Counted from the first letter of the stretch, positions 17,740 to 29,287 are shown. The stretch is DNA of 58,482 bases from Allobosea sp. Root483D1 (GCF_001429505.1 NZ_LMJW01000001.1:300260-358741); one strand, 5' to 3'. Numbers and translations: made by a program. Notes: generated from the letters alone by a model not told the origin.

Positions 17740-18633
17740 ATGGACGATTTCAGCAGCGAGATCATTGCAACGGAAGACGCCGAGATCTTCCTGCGGAGAA
17801 AGGGTTCCGGCCCGCCACTCCTGCTGTTGCACGGCTTTCCGCAGACGCATCTGATGTGGCGGGACGTGGCTCCGTTGCTGGCGGATGAGCTCACCGTCAT
17901 CTGTGCCGATCTGCGCGGCTATGGCGCGAGTTCTTGCCCATCCTCGACCGCTGACCACGCGCCCTATAGCAAGCGTGCCCTCGCCGCCGACATGGTCGCG
18001 GTCATGGCGAAGCTGGGCTTCACGCGCTTCGCCGTGGCCGGGCACGACCGCGGTGGTCGCGTCGCCTATCGCCTGGCGCTCGACCATCCCGAGACGATCA
18101 CCAAGCTCGCCGTGCTCGACATCGTACCGACAGCCGAAGCCTGGGATCGGGCCGATGCCCGCTTTGCCCTCGGCTTCTGGCCGTGGACGCTGCTCGCCCA
18201 ACCCGAGCCCCTGCCCGAGCGCCTGATCGCAGCAGCTCCGGACGCGATCATCGACAGCGCGCTTAATGGCTGGGGCAGCCCGGCCTCGACCTTCTCATCT
18301 GCCGTGCGTGCAGCCTACATCGAAGCCCTTCGCTCTCCCGGCCACATCCATGCGATCTGCGAGGAGTACCGGGCGGCCGCCGCAATCGATCGCGAGCACG
18401 ATGCCGAGGACCAGCGAGACGGACGGCGGATCGCCTGTCCCGTGCTCGCCCTGTGGAGTGCGGAGGGCGCTCTGGCGCAATGGTATCAAGCGGATGGCGG
18501 GCCGCTCGCGATCTGGCGTCGCTGGGCTGTCGCGGTCGAGGGCGGCGCGGTGGCGGGTGGGCATTTCTTCCCGGAAGAGCGCCCGATGGCGACCGTGGAC
18601 GCCTTGCACATGTTCTTCATGGCTCCGGCCTGA
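17740..18633 (+). CDS. Alpha/beta hydrolase, haloacetate dehalogenase/epoxide hydrolase-like
   Basis: A 297-residue alpha/beta hydrolase with oxyanion motif HGFPQ (31-35), nucleophile Asp103 in GHDRGG, probable acid Asp127 and catalytic His275 in GGHFFPEE. The Asp nucleophile places it with haloalkanoate dehalogenases and epoxide hydrolases. Arg104 and Arg107, which in fluoroacetate dehalogenases hold the substrate carboxylate, are present. In the halide-binding pair (His-Trp in those enzymes) the His appears to be Pro148, with Trp149 retained, so dehalogenation is doubtful. It lies upstream of rnhB with only a few bases between. Confidence 0.7.
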   Translation: MDDFSSEIIATEDAEIFLRRKGSGPPLLLLHGFPQTHLMWRDVAPLLADELTVICADLRGYGASSCPSSTADHAPYSKRALAADMVAVMAKLGFTRFAVAGHDRGGRVAYRLALDHPETITKLAVLDIVPTAEAWDRADARFALGFWPWTLLAQPEPLPERLIAAAPDAIIDSALNGWGSPASTFSSAVRAAYIEALRSPGHIHAICEEYRAAAAIDREHDAEDQRDGRRIACPVLALWSAEGALAQWYQADGGPLAIWRRWAVAVEGGAVAGGHFFPEERPMATVDALHMFFMAPA

Positions 18634-18636
18634 GTT

Positions 18637-19314
18637 GTGGATGTGATCCAGCCGGCGGCAGACCTTCGCATCCCGATCTGGCATAGCGAGGCCATGACCG
18701 CCGATTTCAGCCGCGAGCAGGCCGCGATGATTGCCGGGCGCGCCCGCGTCGCCGGCGTGGACGAGGTTGGGCGCGGGCCCCTCGCCGGCCCGGTCGTCGC
18801 GGCCTCCGTCATTCTCGATCCCCTCGCGATCCCGGAGGGGCTGGCGGATTCCAAGGAACTTTCAGCCGCCCGCCGCGAGGAACTCGCCGTCCTGATCCTG
18901 GCCAGCGCGCTGGCCATCGGCATCGGCAGCGCCTCGGCGACCGAGATCGACACGATCAACATCCGGCAGGCGACCCTGCTCGCCATGCGGCGTGCGGTTG
19001 CAGCGCTGCCGCTGTCGCCCGATCTCGTGCTGGTCGATGGCAATGACCCGCCGGCGCTGGCCTGCGGTTGCGAGTCGATCATCGGCGGTGACGGGCTGAT
19101 CGCCTCGATCGCCGCGGCCTCGATCGTCGCCAAGGTGATGCGCGACCGGATGATGGCGCGGCTTTCGCTGACCTACCCTGCCTATGGCTTCGCCAACCAT
19201 GCCGGCTACGGGACCGCTGCGCATCGTGCCGCGCTGAAGACGCATGGCCCCTGCCCCGCGCACCGCTATTCCTTCTCCCCGATCAAAGGTGTCTGGTCGC
19301 GCTCGCTTGGCTGA
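18637..19314 (+). CDS. rnhB: Ribonuclease HII
   Basis: Cleaves the RNA strand of RNA-DNA hybrids and single ribonucleotides misincorporated into DNA. The protein has the RNase HII signature [16 protein letters not shown] with catalytic Asp42 and Glu43 (numbering from GTG 18637), plus the LADSKEL and VLVDGND segments that bring further acidic residues. Length is 225 residues from GTG 18637 or 206 from ATG 18694; neither has an ideal ribosome-binding site. The GTG lies 3 bp after the stop of the hydrolase gene, so coupling is possible. The next gene, phzF-like, starts 16 bp downstream. Confidence 0.92.
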   Translation: MDVIQPAADLRIPIWHSEAMTADFSREQAAMIAGRARVAGVDEVGRGPLAGPVVAASVILDPLAIPEGLADSKELSAARREELAVLILASALAIGIGSASATEIDTINIRQATLLAMRRAVAALPLSPDLVLVDGNDPPALACGCESIIGGDGLIASIAAASIVAKVMRDRMMARLSLTYPAYGFANHAGYGTAAHRAALKTHGPCPAHRYSFSPIKGVWSRSLG

Positions 19315-19330
19315 GCTTGCCGGAGGCACC

Positions 19331-20122
19331 ATGACCATTTTGACGATGCATCAGGTCGACGCCTTCACCGACCGAGTGTTCGCCGGCAATCCGGCCGCCG
19401 TCCTCATCCTGGACGACTGGCTGCCGGAAGCGACGATGCAGGCCATCGCCAACGAGAACAATCTCGCCGAGACCGCTTTCGCGCGCCCAAACGGCAACGG
19501 CTGGGACCTGCGCTGGTTTACCCCGGCCCATGAAGTCAACTTCTGCGGTCATGCCACGCTCGCGACCGCGCATGTCCTCGCCAGCGTCCATCGTGTCCGC
19601 GGCGATATGGAATTCGTCACCCGCGTCGGCCCGATCCGCGTTTCGCAGCTCGGGAATGGCTACCGGCTCGATCTGCCGGCCTTCGCTCCGGAGCCGGTCG
19701 AGGCACTGCCTCCCGCGATCGCCGCGCTCTTTCCGGTTCCGCCGCGCGCGCTCTTCCGCAATTTCGAGAACGTCTTCGCCGTTCTCGCGGACGAAGAGGC
19801 CGTACGGGCATTCATGCCCGATGCCGCTGCGATCGCGACCCTCGCCCCGCTCTGCTTCGGCATCACGGCGCGAGGCGAGAACCATGATTTCGTCTCGCGC
19901 TATTTCGCCCCCAGCGCCGGGATCCCGGAAGATCCGGTCACCGGCTCGATCCACGCGACTCTGGTCCCATACTGGGCCCGCGAGCTCGGCAAGACCCGCC
20001 TCGAAGCCTTCCAGGCCTCAGCGCGCGGCGGGCATCTCGGCTGCGAACTGGCGGGAGAGCGCGTGCTCGTCACCGGGCAGGCTGCGACCTTCATGAAGGC
20101 CGAAATCTACCTGCCAGAGTGA
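19331..20122 (+). CDS. PhzF-family isomerase/epimerase
   Basis: A 263-residue protein with the diaminopimelate epimerase-like double fold of the PhzF family. Visible features are the opening VDAFTDRVFAGNPAAV, the catalytic Glu47 in NNLAETAF, and RWFTPAHEVNFCGHATLA, which holds the second conserved half. PhzF of phenazine producers isomerises a dihydro-hydroxyanthranilate, but most bacterial relatives have unknown substrates and there are no other phenazine genes here. ATG 19331 has GGAGG four bases upstream. It lies 16 bp after rnhB and is likely in the same transcript. Confidence 0.85.
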   Translation: MTILTMHQVDAFTDRVFAGNPAAVLILDDWLPEATMQAIANENNLAETAFARPNGNGWDLRWFTPAHEVNFCGHATLATAHVLASVHRVRGDMEFVTRVGPIRVSQLGNGYRLDLPAFAPEPVEALPPAIAALFPVPPRALFRNFENVFAVLADEEAVRAFMPDAAAIATLAPLCFGITARGENHDFVSRYFAPSAGIPEDPVTGSIHATLVPYWARELGKTRLEAFQASARGGHLGCELAGERVLVTGQAATFMKAEIYLPE

Positions 20123-20151
20123 CGCTCCGGAGCCCCGCGCAGAGCCCCAAA

Positions 20152-20166
20152 CTGCCGCAACGGCAG
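20152..20166 (+). terminator. Short stem-loop after the phzF-like gene
   Basis: CTGCCG (20152-20157) pairs with CGGCAG (20161-20166) around CAA, about 30 bp past the stop. There is no T-run, so termination is uncertain. Confidence 0.3.
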
Positions 20167-20177
20167 CTGCAGGCCCC

Positions 20178-20201
20178 TTACCCTTCCTTAACTTCCGTTA
20201 C
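20178..20201 (+). promoter_or_regulatory. 10-bp-phased TTA(A/C) array upstream of ccrM
   Basis: TTAC (20178), TTAA (20188) and TTAC (20198) repeat at exact 10-bp steps, each preceded by C/G-rich pyrimidines, 140-163 bp before the ccrM ATG. In Caulobacter ccrM is activated by CtrA, which binds TTAA-N7-TTAA. Here the half-sites are spaced N6, not N7, so CtrA binding is only a hypothesis. Confidence 0.35.
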
Positions 20202-20229
20202 GAATTTCATAACATATTCAAAGGGCTAG

Positions 20230-22610
<2,381 letters not shown>

Positions 22611-22704
22611 GGCTTCCGATGTAGCGCGGCAGCCAAGCTAAGCAAGCATCCCTTCGGCAGCGCAACGGGCTGTCTATCGGGAGCAGCAGTTGTAAGGTAG
22701 CGGC

Positions 22705-23202
22705 ATGGTCGCAAAACCCCTCGCCGAACTGATCGACGACTGCCTCGCCCCCGCGCTCGCCGCGCAGGGCTTCGCCGGGCGCTCTGTCGTGGCGTTCTGG
22801 CCGGAGATCGTCGGCGAGCGGCTGGCGCAGCGCACGCGGCCGCTCAAGATCGACTGGCCGCGGCGGCGTGGCGCGCCGGGTGAGCTCTCGGACCCGGCGA
22901 CGCTGGTGGTACGCGTCGAGGGCGCCTTCGCGCTGGAGATGCAGCAGCTCGGCCCCCTCGTGCTGGAGCGGGTCAACAGCCATCTCGGCTGGCGCGCCGT
23001 CGGCAAGCTGGTGCTGAAGCAGGGACCGGTCGCGCTGCCGGACGCGCCGAAGCCCGCCCCGCCGCCGGACCCGGCCGCTCTGGCCCGGATCGAGGCGCAG
23101 GTCGCAGGCGTCGAGAGCATCGAGTTGCGTGAGGCACTGGCGCGGCTCGGGCGCGGCATCGCGCAGCGGCGCCAGGCCGCGGCCGACGACACGGCTTCGT
23201 GA
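22705..23202 (+). CDS. DUF721 (DciA-like) protein
   Basis: A 165-residue protein whose N-terminal half matches DUF721: FWPEIVGERLAQRTRPLKI and LVVRVEGAFALEMQQLGPLVLERVN. DUF721 includes DciA, a helper that loads the replicative helicase DnaB in bacteria lacking DnaC. Alphaproteobacteria commonly encode such a protein beside mutY and smc. The C-terminal third is Ala/Pro-rich, then helical. Whether this protein loads the helicase is inference. It is followed by the DsbA-like gene 82 bp downstream, so the two may be in one unit with smc. Confidence 0.8.
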   Translation: MVAKPLAELIDDCLAPALAAQGFAGRSVVAFWPEIVGERLAQRTRPLKIDWPRRRGAPGELSDPATLVVRVEGAFALEMQQLGPLVLERVNSHLGWRAVGKLVLKQGPVALPDAPKPAPPPDPAALARIEAQVAGVESIELREALARLGRGIAQRRQAAADDTAS

Positions 23203-23284
23203 GCAGGAAGCGGCGAACCGATCTTGCCACAATCCTGCTGGTGACTATGGTCCGCAGCAATTACGTCGCATCAGGGATTGTCTC

Positions 23285-23905
23285 ATGACCAGCCGCCGCC
23301 AGGTGTTGATCGGCTCCGCCGCCTTGGCCCTCTCGCCGCTTCTCGCCGGCCAGGGCGCCTCGGCCCAGACGCTTCCCGGTGTCGCCAACCCGCTCGGCGA
23401 CGTCTGGCTCGGCAGCCCCGACGCCAAGGTCTCGATCATCGAGTACGCCTCGCTGACCTGCAGCCACTGCGCCACCTTCCACAAGGACACCTGGCCGGCG
23501 CTGAAGGCGAAGTACATCGACACCGGCAAAGTGCGCTTCGTGCTGCGCGAATTCCCGCTCGATCCGCTCGCCACGGCCGGCTTCATGCTGGCGCGCTGCA
23601 ACGGCACCGACAAGTACTACCCGTTGACCGACCTGCTGTTCGCGCAGCAGCGCAACTGGGCCTTCACTGAAAAGCCGGTCGATGCGCTCTCCAGCCTGGT
23701 CAAGCAGGCCGGTTTCACACAGGAATCTTTCGAGGCCTGCCTGAAACGGCAGGACATTTACGACGCTGTCACGCAGGTTAAGGAAGGTGGGGCCAAGGCT
23801 GGCGTGGACTCCACCCCGACCTTCTTTATCAATGGGCAGAAGCGCTCCGGTGCACTCAGCCTCGCCGAGTTCGACAAGATCATCGAGCCGCTGCTCGGCA
23901 GCTGA
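23285..23905 (+). CDS. DsbA-family thiol oxidoreductase (thioredoxin fold)
   Basis: A 206-residue exported thiol-disulfide oxidoreductase. The N-terminus has an RR pair (MTSRRQVLIGSAALAL) that could be Tat or Sec, with a cleavage site near ASA at residues 25-27. The active-site motif is C59-S-H-C62 and the later DSTPTFFINGQ supplies the cis-Pro loop. Length and the insert of helices between the two halves fit the DsbA/TrbB-like group. Periplasmic disulfide formation or isomerisation is likely; the partner is not known. It sits between the DUF721 gene and smc. Confidence 0.9.
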   Translation: MTSRRQVLIGSAALALSPLLAGQGASAQTLPGVANPLGDVWLGSPDAKVSIIEYASLTCSHCATFHKDTWPALKAKYIDTGKVRFVLREFPLDPLATAGFMLARCNGTDKYYPLTDLLFAQQRNWAFTEKPVDALSSLVKQAGFTQESFEACLKRQDIYDAVTQVKEGGAKAGVDSTPTFFINGQKRSGALSLAEFDKIIEPLLGS

Positions 23906-23932
23906 GCCGGCCGATAGCGTGATGGCGCGTCG

Positions 23933-26900
23933 ATGCATCTGACGCGCCTCAAGCTCGCCGGCTTCAAGACCTTCGTCGAACCGGCCGAGTTCCAGATCGA
24001 GCCGGGGTTGACCGGCATTGTCGGGCCCAATGGCTGCGGCAAATCCAATCTTGTCGAAGCCCTGCGCTGGGTGATGGGCGAAAGCTCGTTCAAGAACATG
24101 CGCGGCTCGGGCATGGACGACGTCATCTTTGGCGGCTCGTCCGAGCGCCCGGCCCGCAACATGGCCGAGGTCGCGCTCACGCTCGACAATAGCGACCGCA
24201 AAGCGCCAGCCGCCTTCAACGATGCCGAGGTTCTCGAGGTCACGCGCCGGATCGAGCGCGAGGAAGGCTCGACCTACCGCATCAACGGCAAGGAGGTGCG
24301 CGCCCGCGACGTACAGCTCCTCTTCGCGGACGCCGCGACCGGAGCGCGCTCGCCGGCGCTGGTGCGCCAAGGCCAGATCAGCGAGATCATCTCCGCCAAG
24401 CCACAATCGCGCCGGCGTATCCTGGAAGACGCCGCCGGCATCGCCGGGCTGCACAGCCGCCGGCACGAGGCGGAGCTGCGCCTCAAGGGCGCCGAGGACA
24501 ATCTCAACCGGCTCGAGGACGTGCTCGCCGAGATCGACGGGCAGGTCGAGGCACTGCAGCGCCAGGCGCGCCAAGCGACGCGCTATCGCAACCTCGCCTC
24601 GGACATCCGCAAGGCCGAGGCCGTGCTGGCGCTGATCGCCCATCACGAGGCGCGCACGCAGGAGGCGGTGGCCGAGCGGGCCCTCGAAGCGGCGGTGCGC
24701 GAGGTCGCCGACAAGACCGGCGTGCAGGCGGAAGCGGCGCGGCTGCAGGCGATCGCGGCGCATGCGCTGCCGGCACTGCGCGAGAGCGAGGCGGCCGCGG
24801 CTGCGGCACTCGTGCGACTGAAGCGCGGCCTCGACGAGATCGAGGCCGAGAACCGGCGCGCCAAGCAACGCACCGAAGAATTGGCGAAGCGGCTCGCCGA
24901 GCTGCGGAGCGATCTCGCCCGGCAGGACAGCCTCGGCAAGGATGCGAGCGACAGCCTGTCGCGGCTGACGGCCGAGGATGAGGGCCTGCGACTGGAGGCC
25001 GAGGCTGCGGCCGGCGGCAGCCAGATTGCGGCGACCGAGCTCGCCGAGGCCGAGAAGGCGCTGGCAGCGGCGGAAGCCGAGCATGCCGCGGTGCAGGCCC
25101 GGCTGTCCGAGCTCGCCGCCCGGCGCGGCGCGCTCGAACGCGCCCTGCGCGAGGCCAGGGAACGCGAAGCCCGCCATGCCGGCGAGCGCGAACGACTGCA
25201 GCGCGACCAGGCGGCACTCGATGCCGACGGAACCGCCGCCTCGCTCGACGGCTTGCGCACCACGGTCGCGACTGCCGAGATGGCGATGCAAAGCGCAGAT
25301 GCGGCCGCCGGCGCAGCGCGCAGTTCCCTCGCCGCGGCTCGTGAACACGAAACGCAATTGCGCGGGCCGGTCGCGGAAGCCGATCGCAAGGCGCAGCGCC
25401 TCGAAACCGAGGTCCGCACCTTGCAGAAGCTGCTCGCTCCGGCAGCGGGCGGACGCTGGCCAGCCGTGCTCGACGCGATCGCGGCCGCCAAGGGCTATGA
25501 GACGGCGCTCGGCGCAGCCCTCGGCGACGATCTCGACGCCTCGGCCGATCCGGCGGCGCCGGCGCATTGGTCCGAGAGCGGCGGCGGCGAGAACGACCCC
25601 GCCCTTCCCGATGGCGTCGAACCGCTCGCTCAGCATGTCCGCGGGCCGGCGGCGCTCGCCCGACGGCTCCGCCAGATCGGCGTCGTCGCCCGGGCGGATG
25701 GCGCTGCCTTGCGGCCGAAGCTGCTGCCGGGCCAGCGCCTGGTCTCGCGCGAAGGCGATATCTGGCGCTGGGACGGCTTCACCAGCGCGGCCGAGGCGCC
25801 CTCGCCCGCCGCCCGCCGGCTCGCCGAAAAGAACCGGCTCGGCGATCTCGAACGCGAAGCGCAAGCGGCGCGTGAGGCGTCCGAAGCGGCGCGTGATGGC
25901 CTCGACCAGGCGAGCGAGCACACCAAGGCTGCGGCACAGTCCGAGACGAAAGCACTGGAGGCGGCACGCGAGACGCGTCGCAATCTCGACCAAGCCCGCG
26001 AGCGGCTGGCCCAGGCCGAGCGCAAGGCCGGCGAGACCGCGGCCCGCCGCTCGGCCCTGACCGAGGCGATCGGCCGGCTCGGCCAAAACATCGCCGATGC
26101 GCAGGCACAGACTGAGGCCGCGAATCAGGATCTCGCCGGCTTGGCCGCGGCACCCGAATTGGAGAGCGCCCTGCTCGCCGCGCGGGCCGAACTGGGCGAG
26201 CGGCGCGCGGCAGCGTCCGAAGCCCGGGCGCGGGTGCAGACGCAGGGGCGCGAGGCCGAGTTGCGCGGCCGCCGGCGCGAGGCGATCGCAGGGGATCTGC
26301 GGGCCTGGCGCGAGCGGGCAGCGACGAGCGAGCAGAGCGCGACCGATACGCGCCGGCGAATCGAGACGGCAGCGGCCGAGCACAGGGCGCTGTTGGAGGC
26401 ACCCGACACCTTCCTGGTCGAGCGCCGCCGGCTCCTGGCCGAGATCGAGACTGCCGAGGGCGCCCGCCGCACCGCCGCCGACAAGCTCGCCGCCGGCGAG
26501 GCCACGCAGGCCGAGGCCGACCGGCAGGCGCGCGCGGCGCTGGAAGGTCTGGCGGCGGCGCGCGAAGGCAGGGCGAGCGCCGAGGCGCGGCTCGATGCGG
26601 GGCGGCAACGCCTTGCCGATGTCGTGCGCCAGATCGTCGACGGGCTGGAGACCGAGGTCGCCGGCCTGCATCAGATCGCCGGGCTGAAGGTCGGAGACAC
26701 GCCGCCGGATGCCGAGGATGTCGAGCGCCGGCTCGGCGGGCTCAAGGCCGAGCGCGAACGGCTGGGCGCCGTCAACCTGCGCGCCGACGACGAACTGACC
26801 GAGGTCCAGGGCAAGCGCACCGGCCTCGCGACCGAGCGCGACGACCTGACCGAGGCGATTCGGCGCCTGCGCCAGGCGATCGGTGCACTCAACCGCGAAG

Positions 26901-27388
26901 GCAGGGAGCGGCTTCTTGCCGCATTCGAGATCGTCAACGGCCATTTCCAGCATCTGTTCGGGGTGCTGTTCGGCGGCGGCACGGCAGAGCTCTCGCTGGT
27001 CGATTCGGAAGATCCGCTCGAAGCGGGTCTCGAAATCATCGCGCGGCCCCCGGGCAAAAAGCCGCAGGTGATGACGCTGCTCTCCGGCGGCGAGCAGGCT
27101 CTGACCGCGACCGCGCTGATCTTCGCCGTGTTCCTGACCAATCCCTCGCCGATCTGCGTGCTCGACGAGGTCGACGCGCCGCTCGACGACGCCAATGTCG
27201 AGCGCTACTGCGACCTGCTCGAGGAGATGGCGCGTAACACCGCGACGCGCTTCATCCTGATCACCCACAACCCGATCACCATGGCGCGCATGGACAGGCT
27301 CTTCGGCGTCACCATGGCGGAGCGCGGGGTGAGCCAGATGGTCTCGGTCGATCTCGATACCGCGGAGCGTATTCGCGAAGCCGTCTGA
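23933..27388 (+). CDS. smc: Chromosome segregation protein SMC
   Basis: A 1151-residue SMC ATPase that, with ScpAB, organises and segregates the chromosome. Walker A is GPNGCGKSN (31-39); the ABC signature LLSGGEQ is at 1049-1055 and Walker B CVLDEVDAP starts near 1074. Between them are two long Ala/Glu/Arg-rich coiled coils flanking a hinge around residues 500-620 (VLDAIAAAKGYETALGAALG). The coding sequence is unusually Ala-, Glu- and Arg-rich, which creates very long spurious antisense ORFs. A 28-bp gap follows the DsbA-like gene. scpA and scpB are not in the window. Confidence 0.97.
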   Translation: MHLTRLKLAGFKTFVEPAEFQIEPGLTGIVGPNGCGKSNLVEALRWVMGESSFKNMRGSGMDDVIFGGSSERPARNMAEVALTLDNSDRKAPAAFNDAEVLEVTRRIEREEGSTYRINGKEVRARDVQLLFADAATGARSPALVRQGQISEIISAKPQSRRRILEDAAGIAGLHSRRHEAELRLKGAEDNLNRLEDVLAEIDGQVEALQRQARQATRYRNLASDIRKAEAVLALIAHHEARTQEAVAERALEAAVREVADKTGVQAEAARLQAIAAHALPALRESEAAAAAALVRLKRGLDEIEAENRRAKQRTEELAKRLAELRSDLARQDSLGKDASDSLSRLTAEDEGLRLEAEAAAGGSQIAATELAEAEKALAAAEAEHAAVQARLSELAARRGALERALREAREREARHAGERERLQRDQAALDADGTAASLDGLRTTVATAEMAMQSADAAAGAARSSLAAAREHETQLRGPVAEADRKAQRLETEVRTLQKLLAPAAGGRWPAVLDAIAAAKGYETALGAALGDDLDASADPAAPAHWSESGGGENDPALPDGVEPLAQHVRGPAALARRLRQIGVVARADGAALRPKLLPGQRLVSREGDIWRWDGFTSAAEAPSPAARRLAEKNRLGDLEREAQAAREASEAARDGLDQASEHTKAAAQSETKALEAARETRRNLDQARERLAQAERKAGETAARRSALTEAIGRLGQNIADAQAQTEAANQDLAGLAAAPELESALLAARAELGERRAAASEARARVQTQGREAELRGRRREAIAGDLRAWRERAATSEQSATDTRRRIETAAAEHRALLEAPDTFLVERRRLLAEIETAEGARRTAADKLAAGEATQAEADRQARAALEGLAAAREGRASAEARLDAGRQRLADVVRQIVDGLETEVAGLHQIAGLKVGDTPPDAEDVERRLGGLKAERERLGAVNLRADDELTEVQGKRTGLATERDDLTEAIRRLRQAIGALNREGRERLLAAFEIVNGHFQHLFGVLFGGGTAELSLVDSEDPLEAGLEIIARPPGKKPQVMTLLSGGEQALTATALIFAVFLTNPSPICVLDEVDAPLDDANVERYCDLLEEMARNTATRFILITHNPITMARMDRLFGVTMAERGVSQMVSVDLDTAERIREAV

Positions 27389-27704
27389 CGCAGTTGCCGC
27401 ATCGCACAAGAATCGTTCCGAACGCTTTGCCGCACTCTAAAATCATTTTATTTTTCAATGCATTAATCGCCACCCGCTCAGCTTGACACCACTTGGACCC
27501 GTCAATATGGTGCGCCCGATTTTACCGAGCGGTGGGGCTTTTTCATCGCTTGGAACGATCGGCACTCCGATGAGCGCCCGCCATGGCGATCCGGCAATGG
27601 ATCGGCCGGCTCAGGCAGCGCAAATCAGCGACAAATCCGGTATTGTCCGGTTCTTTCGCGAACCGAGCACGGAAGGGTCGTGTCATGATGGCGGTCTATC
27701 TGAG
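27389..27704 (+). other. Intergenic region carrying the atp promoter
   Basis: A 316-bp gap between smc and atpI. Bases 27435-27475 are AT-rich (runs such as AAAATCATTTTATTTTTC), just upstream of the promoter, and could act as an UP element. Downstream of the promoter is a leader of about 190 nt. No convincing gene is seen; the in-frame extension of atpI upstream of 27705 has no conserved character. Confidence 0.55.
27483..27511 (+). promoter_or_regulatory. Sigma-70-type promoter of the atp operon
   Basis: TTGACA (27483-27488), a 17-bp spacer, then TATGGT (27506-27511). The -35 is a perfect match to the consensus and the -10 matches four of six positions, with an AT-rich stretch just upstream. 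It lies about 195 bp before the atpI ATG, so a long leader is implied. Confidence 0.65.
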
Positions 27705-28079
27705 ATGACGGGCCAGGACGAAAAAGGTCCGGGCCCGCGAGAGCCTGCCGAAACGGATGCGAGCCTGGAGAGCCGGCTCAAATCGCTTGATGCGGGTTTG
27801 AAGCGTGTGTCCAGCCAGGCGGAGGCCGAAAGCCGGCGCGAAAGCGCCAAGGCCGATTCCAGTGGAATCGGTCAGGCGATGCGGCTTTCCACCGAATTCA
27901 TCGCCGGCATCATCGTCGGTGGCGGGCTCGGCTGGGCCGTAGACAAATGGTTTGGGACGGCGCCCTTCGGGATGATCGTCCTGCTGATGCTCGGTTTCGG
28001 CGCTGGCGTGATGAACGTCGTGCGCGCAGCGGGCTTGATGAAATCGCGCGCTGACGATAAGTCGAGCGCGCAGAACTGA
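27705..28079 (+). CDS. atpI: ATP synthase protein I
   Basis: A 124-residue small protein that helps assemble the Fo c-ring. The first 60 residues are hydrophilic and charged; two hydrophobic helices follow (FIAGIIVGGGLGWAVDKWF and the MIVLLMLGFGAGVMNVV region). It is the first gene of the Fo operon, 48 bp before atpB. The ATG at 27705 is chosen because the codons upstream to 27483 lie over the promoter. Confidence 0.87.
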   Translation: MTGQDEKGPGPREPAETDASLESRLKSLDAGLKRVSSQAEAESRRESAKADSSGIGQAMRLSTEFIAGIIVGGGLGWAVDKWFGTAPFGMIVLLMLGFGAGVMNVVRAAGLMKSRADDKSSAQN

Positions 28080-28127
28080 GGCGCGGCTCCGAAAGGGGCC
28101 GTCTTATGGCAGGAACAAGGGCGACAG

Positions 28128-28874
28128 ATGGCTAGTCCGATCGAACAATTCGAGATCAAGCCGATCGTGTCGTTCGGCAAGATCGGCGGAAGCGAGATCG
28201 CTTTCACCAACTCCGGCCTCTTCATGGCCATCGCCGTCGCCATCATCGGGCTGCTCTTCGTCTACGGCACGCGCAACCGCTCGCTGGTCCCGGGCCGGCT
28301 GCAGGCTCTGGCGGAGATGGGCTACGAGTTCGTCGCCAGCACGGTAAAGGACTCTGCCGGCCATGACGGCATGAAGTTCGTGCCGCTGGTGTTCTCGCTC
28401 TTCATGTTCGTGCTGGTCTGCAACCTGCTCGGCCTGATCCCCGGCGCCTTCACCGTGACCAGCCATCTGGTCGTCACCGCCGCTCTCGCCGCGATCGTGA
28501 TCCTCACCGTCATCATCTACGGCATCGCCAAGCATGGCGCGCATTTCTTCGGCCTGTTCGTGCCCAAGGGCGTGCATCCGCTGATGCTGATCATCCTGGT
28601 GCCGATCGAGGTGATCTCCTTCGTGTCGCGCCCGATCAGCCTGTCGGTCCGCCTCTTCGCCAACCTGCTCGCCGGCCACATCGCGCTGAAGATCTTCGCC
28701 GGCTTCGTGGCGACGCTGGTCTTCGCCGGCGGCTGGATCGTCCTGTCGCCGCTGCCGCTCCTGCTCACTGTCGCGATCGTCGCGCTCGAGTTCCTGGTGG
28801 CGGTGCTGCAGGCCTATGTCTTCGCCGTGCTGACCTGCATCTACCTGCACGACGCCTTGCATCCGGGCCACTGA
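28128..28874 (+). CDS. atpB: ATP synthase Fo subunit a
   Basis: The membrane stator subunit that forms the proton half-channels against the c-ring. The 248-residue protein has about six hydrophobic helices, and the essential arginine is Arg175 in ISLSVRLFANLLAGH. N-terminal IEQFEIKPIV is typical of alphaproteobacterial AtpB. It lies 61 bp before atpE within the Fo operon. Confidence 0.96.
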   Translation: MASPIEQFEIKPIVSFGKIGGSEIAFTNSGLFMAIAVAIIGLLFVYGTRNRSLVPGRLQALAEMGYEFVASTVKDSAGHDGMKFVPLVFSLFMFVLVCNLLGLIPGAFTVTSHLVVTAALAAIVILTVIIYGIAKHGAHFFGLFVPKGVHPLMLIILVPIEVISFVSRPISLSVRLFANLLAGHIALKIFAGFVATLVFAGGWIVLSPLPLLLTVAIVALEFLVAVLQAYVFAVLTCIYLHDALHPGH

Positions 28875-28935
28875 GCGGCCCTGATCCCAAGTTCACCCCT
28901 CGACTGTCACAACCATCCCCCTAAGGAGCACTTCC

Positions 28936-29163
28936 ATGGATCCCCAAGCTGCCAAGTACATCGGCGCTGGTCTCGCTTGCCTCGGCATGGCCGGCGCGGG
29001 CATCGGTCTCGGCAACCTGTTCGGCCAGTTCCTCTCGGGCGCCCTGCGCAACCCGTCGGCGGCCGATGGCCAGCGCGGCACCCTGCTGCTCGGCTTCGCG
29101 CTGACCGAAGCGCTCGGCATCTTCTCGCTGCTGATCGCGCTTCTGCTGCTCTTCGCGGTCTGA
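28936..29163 (+). CDS. atpE: ATP synthase Fo subunit c
   Basis: The 75-residue proteolipid whose ring rotates on proton flow. Two hydrophobic helices flank the polar loop [11 protein letters not shown]. The proton-carrying acid is Glu58 in [10 protein letters not shown] (H+-type; no sodium-binding residues are obvious). AAGGAG lies shortly upstream of the start. It is followed by the b' and b genes after 124 bp. Confidence 0.97.
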   Translation: MDPQAAKYIGAGLACLGMAGAGIGLGNLFGQFLSGALRNPSAADGQRGTLLLGFALTEALGIFSLLIALLLLFAV

Positions 29164-29287
29164 TCGCGAACGCTACCCGAGCCTGCCGCAAGCGACTCCC
29201 TGCGGGGCGTCACACGGCGGGCTCCCGCCTCCCTTCCCTATCGCCGTGCGAACCGTTCGGGCTCGTGCGGCCGGATGAGGTTCAGTG

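Noticed and set aside
23261..27409. 1382-codon open frame antisense to smc
   Set aside because: It mirrors the Ala/Glu/Arg-rich, GC-biased smc coding sequence; its composition (Arg, Leu, Gly, Gln) has no domain and smc is unmistakable on the other strand.
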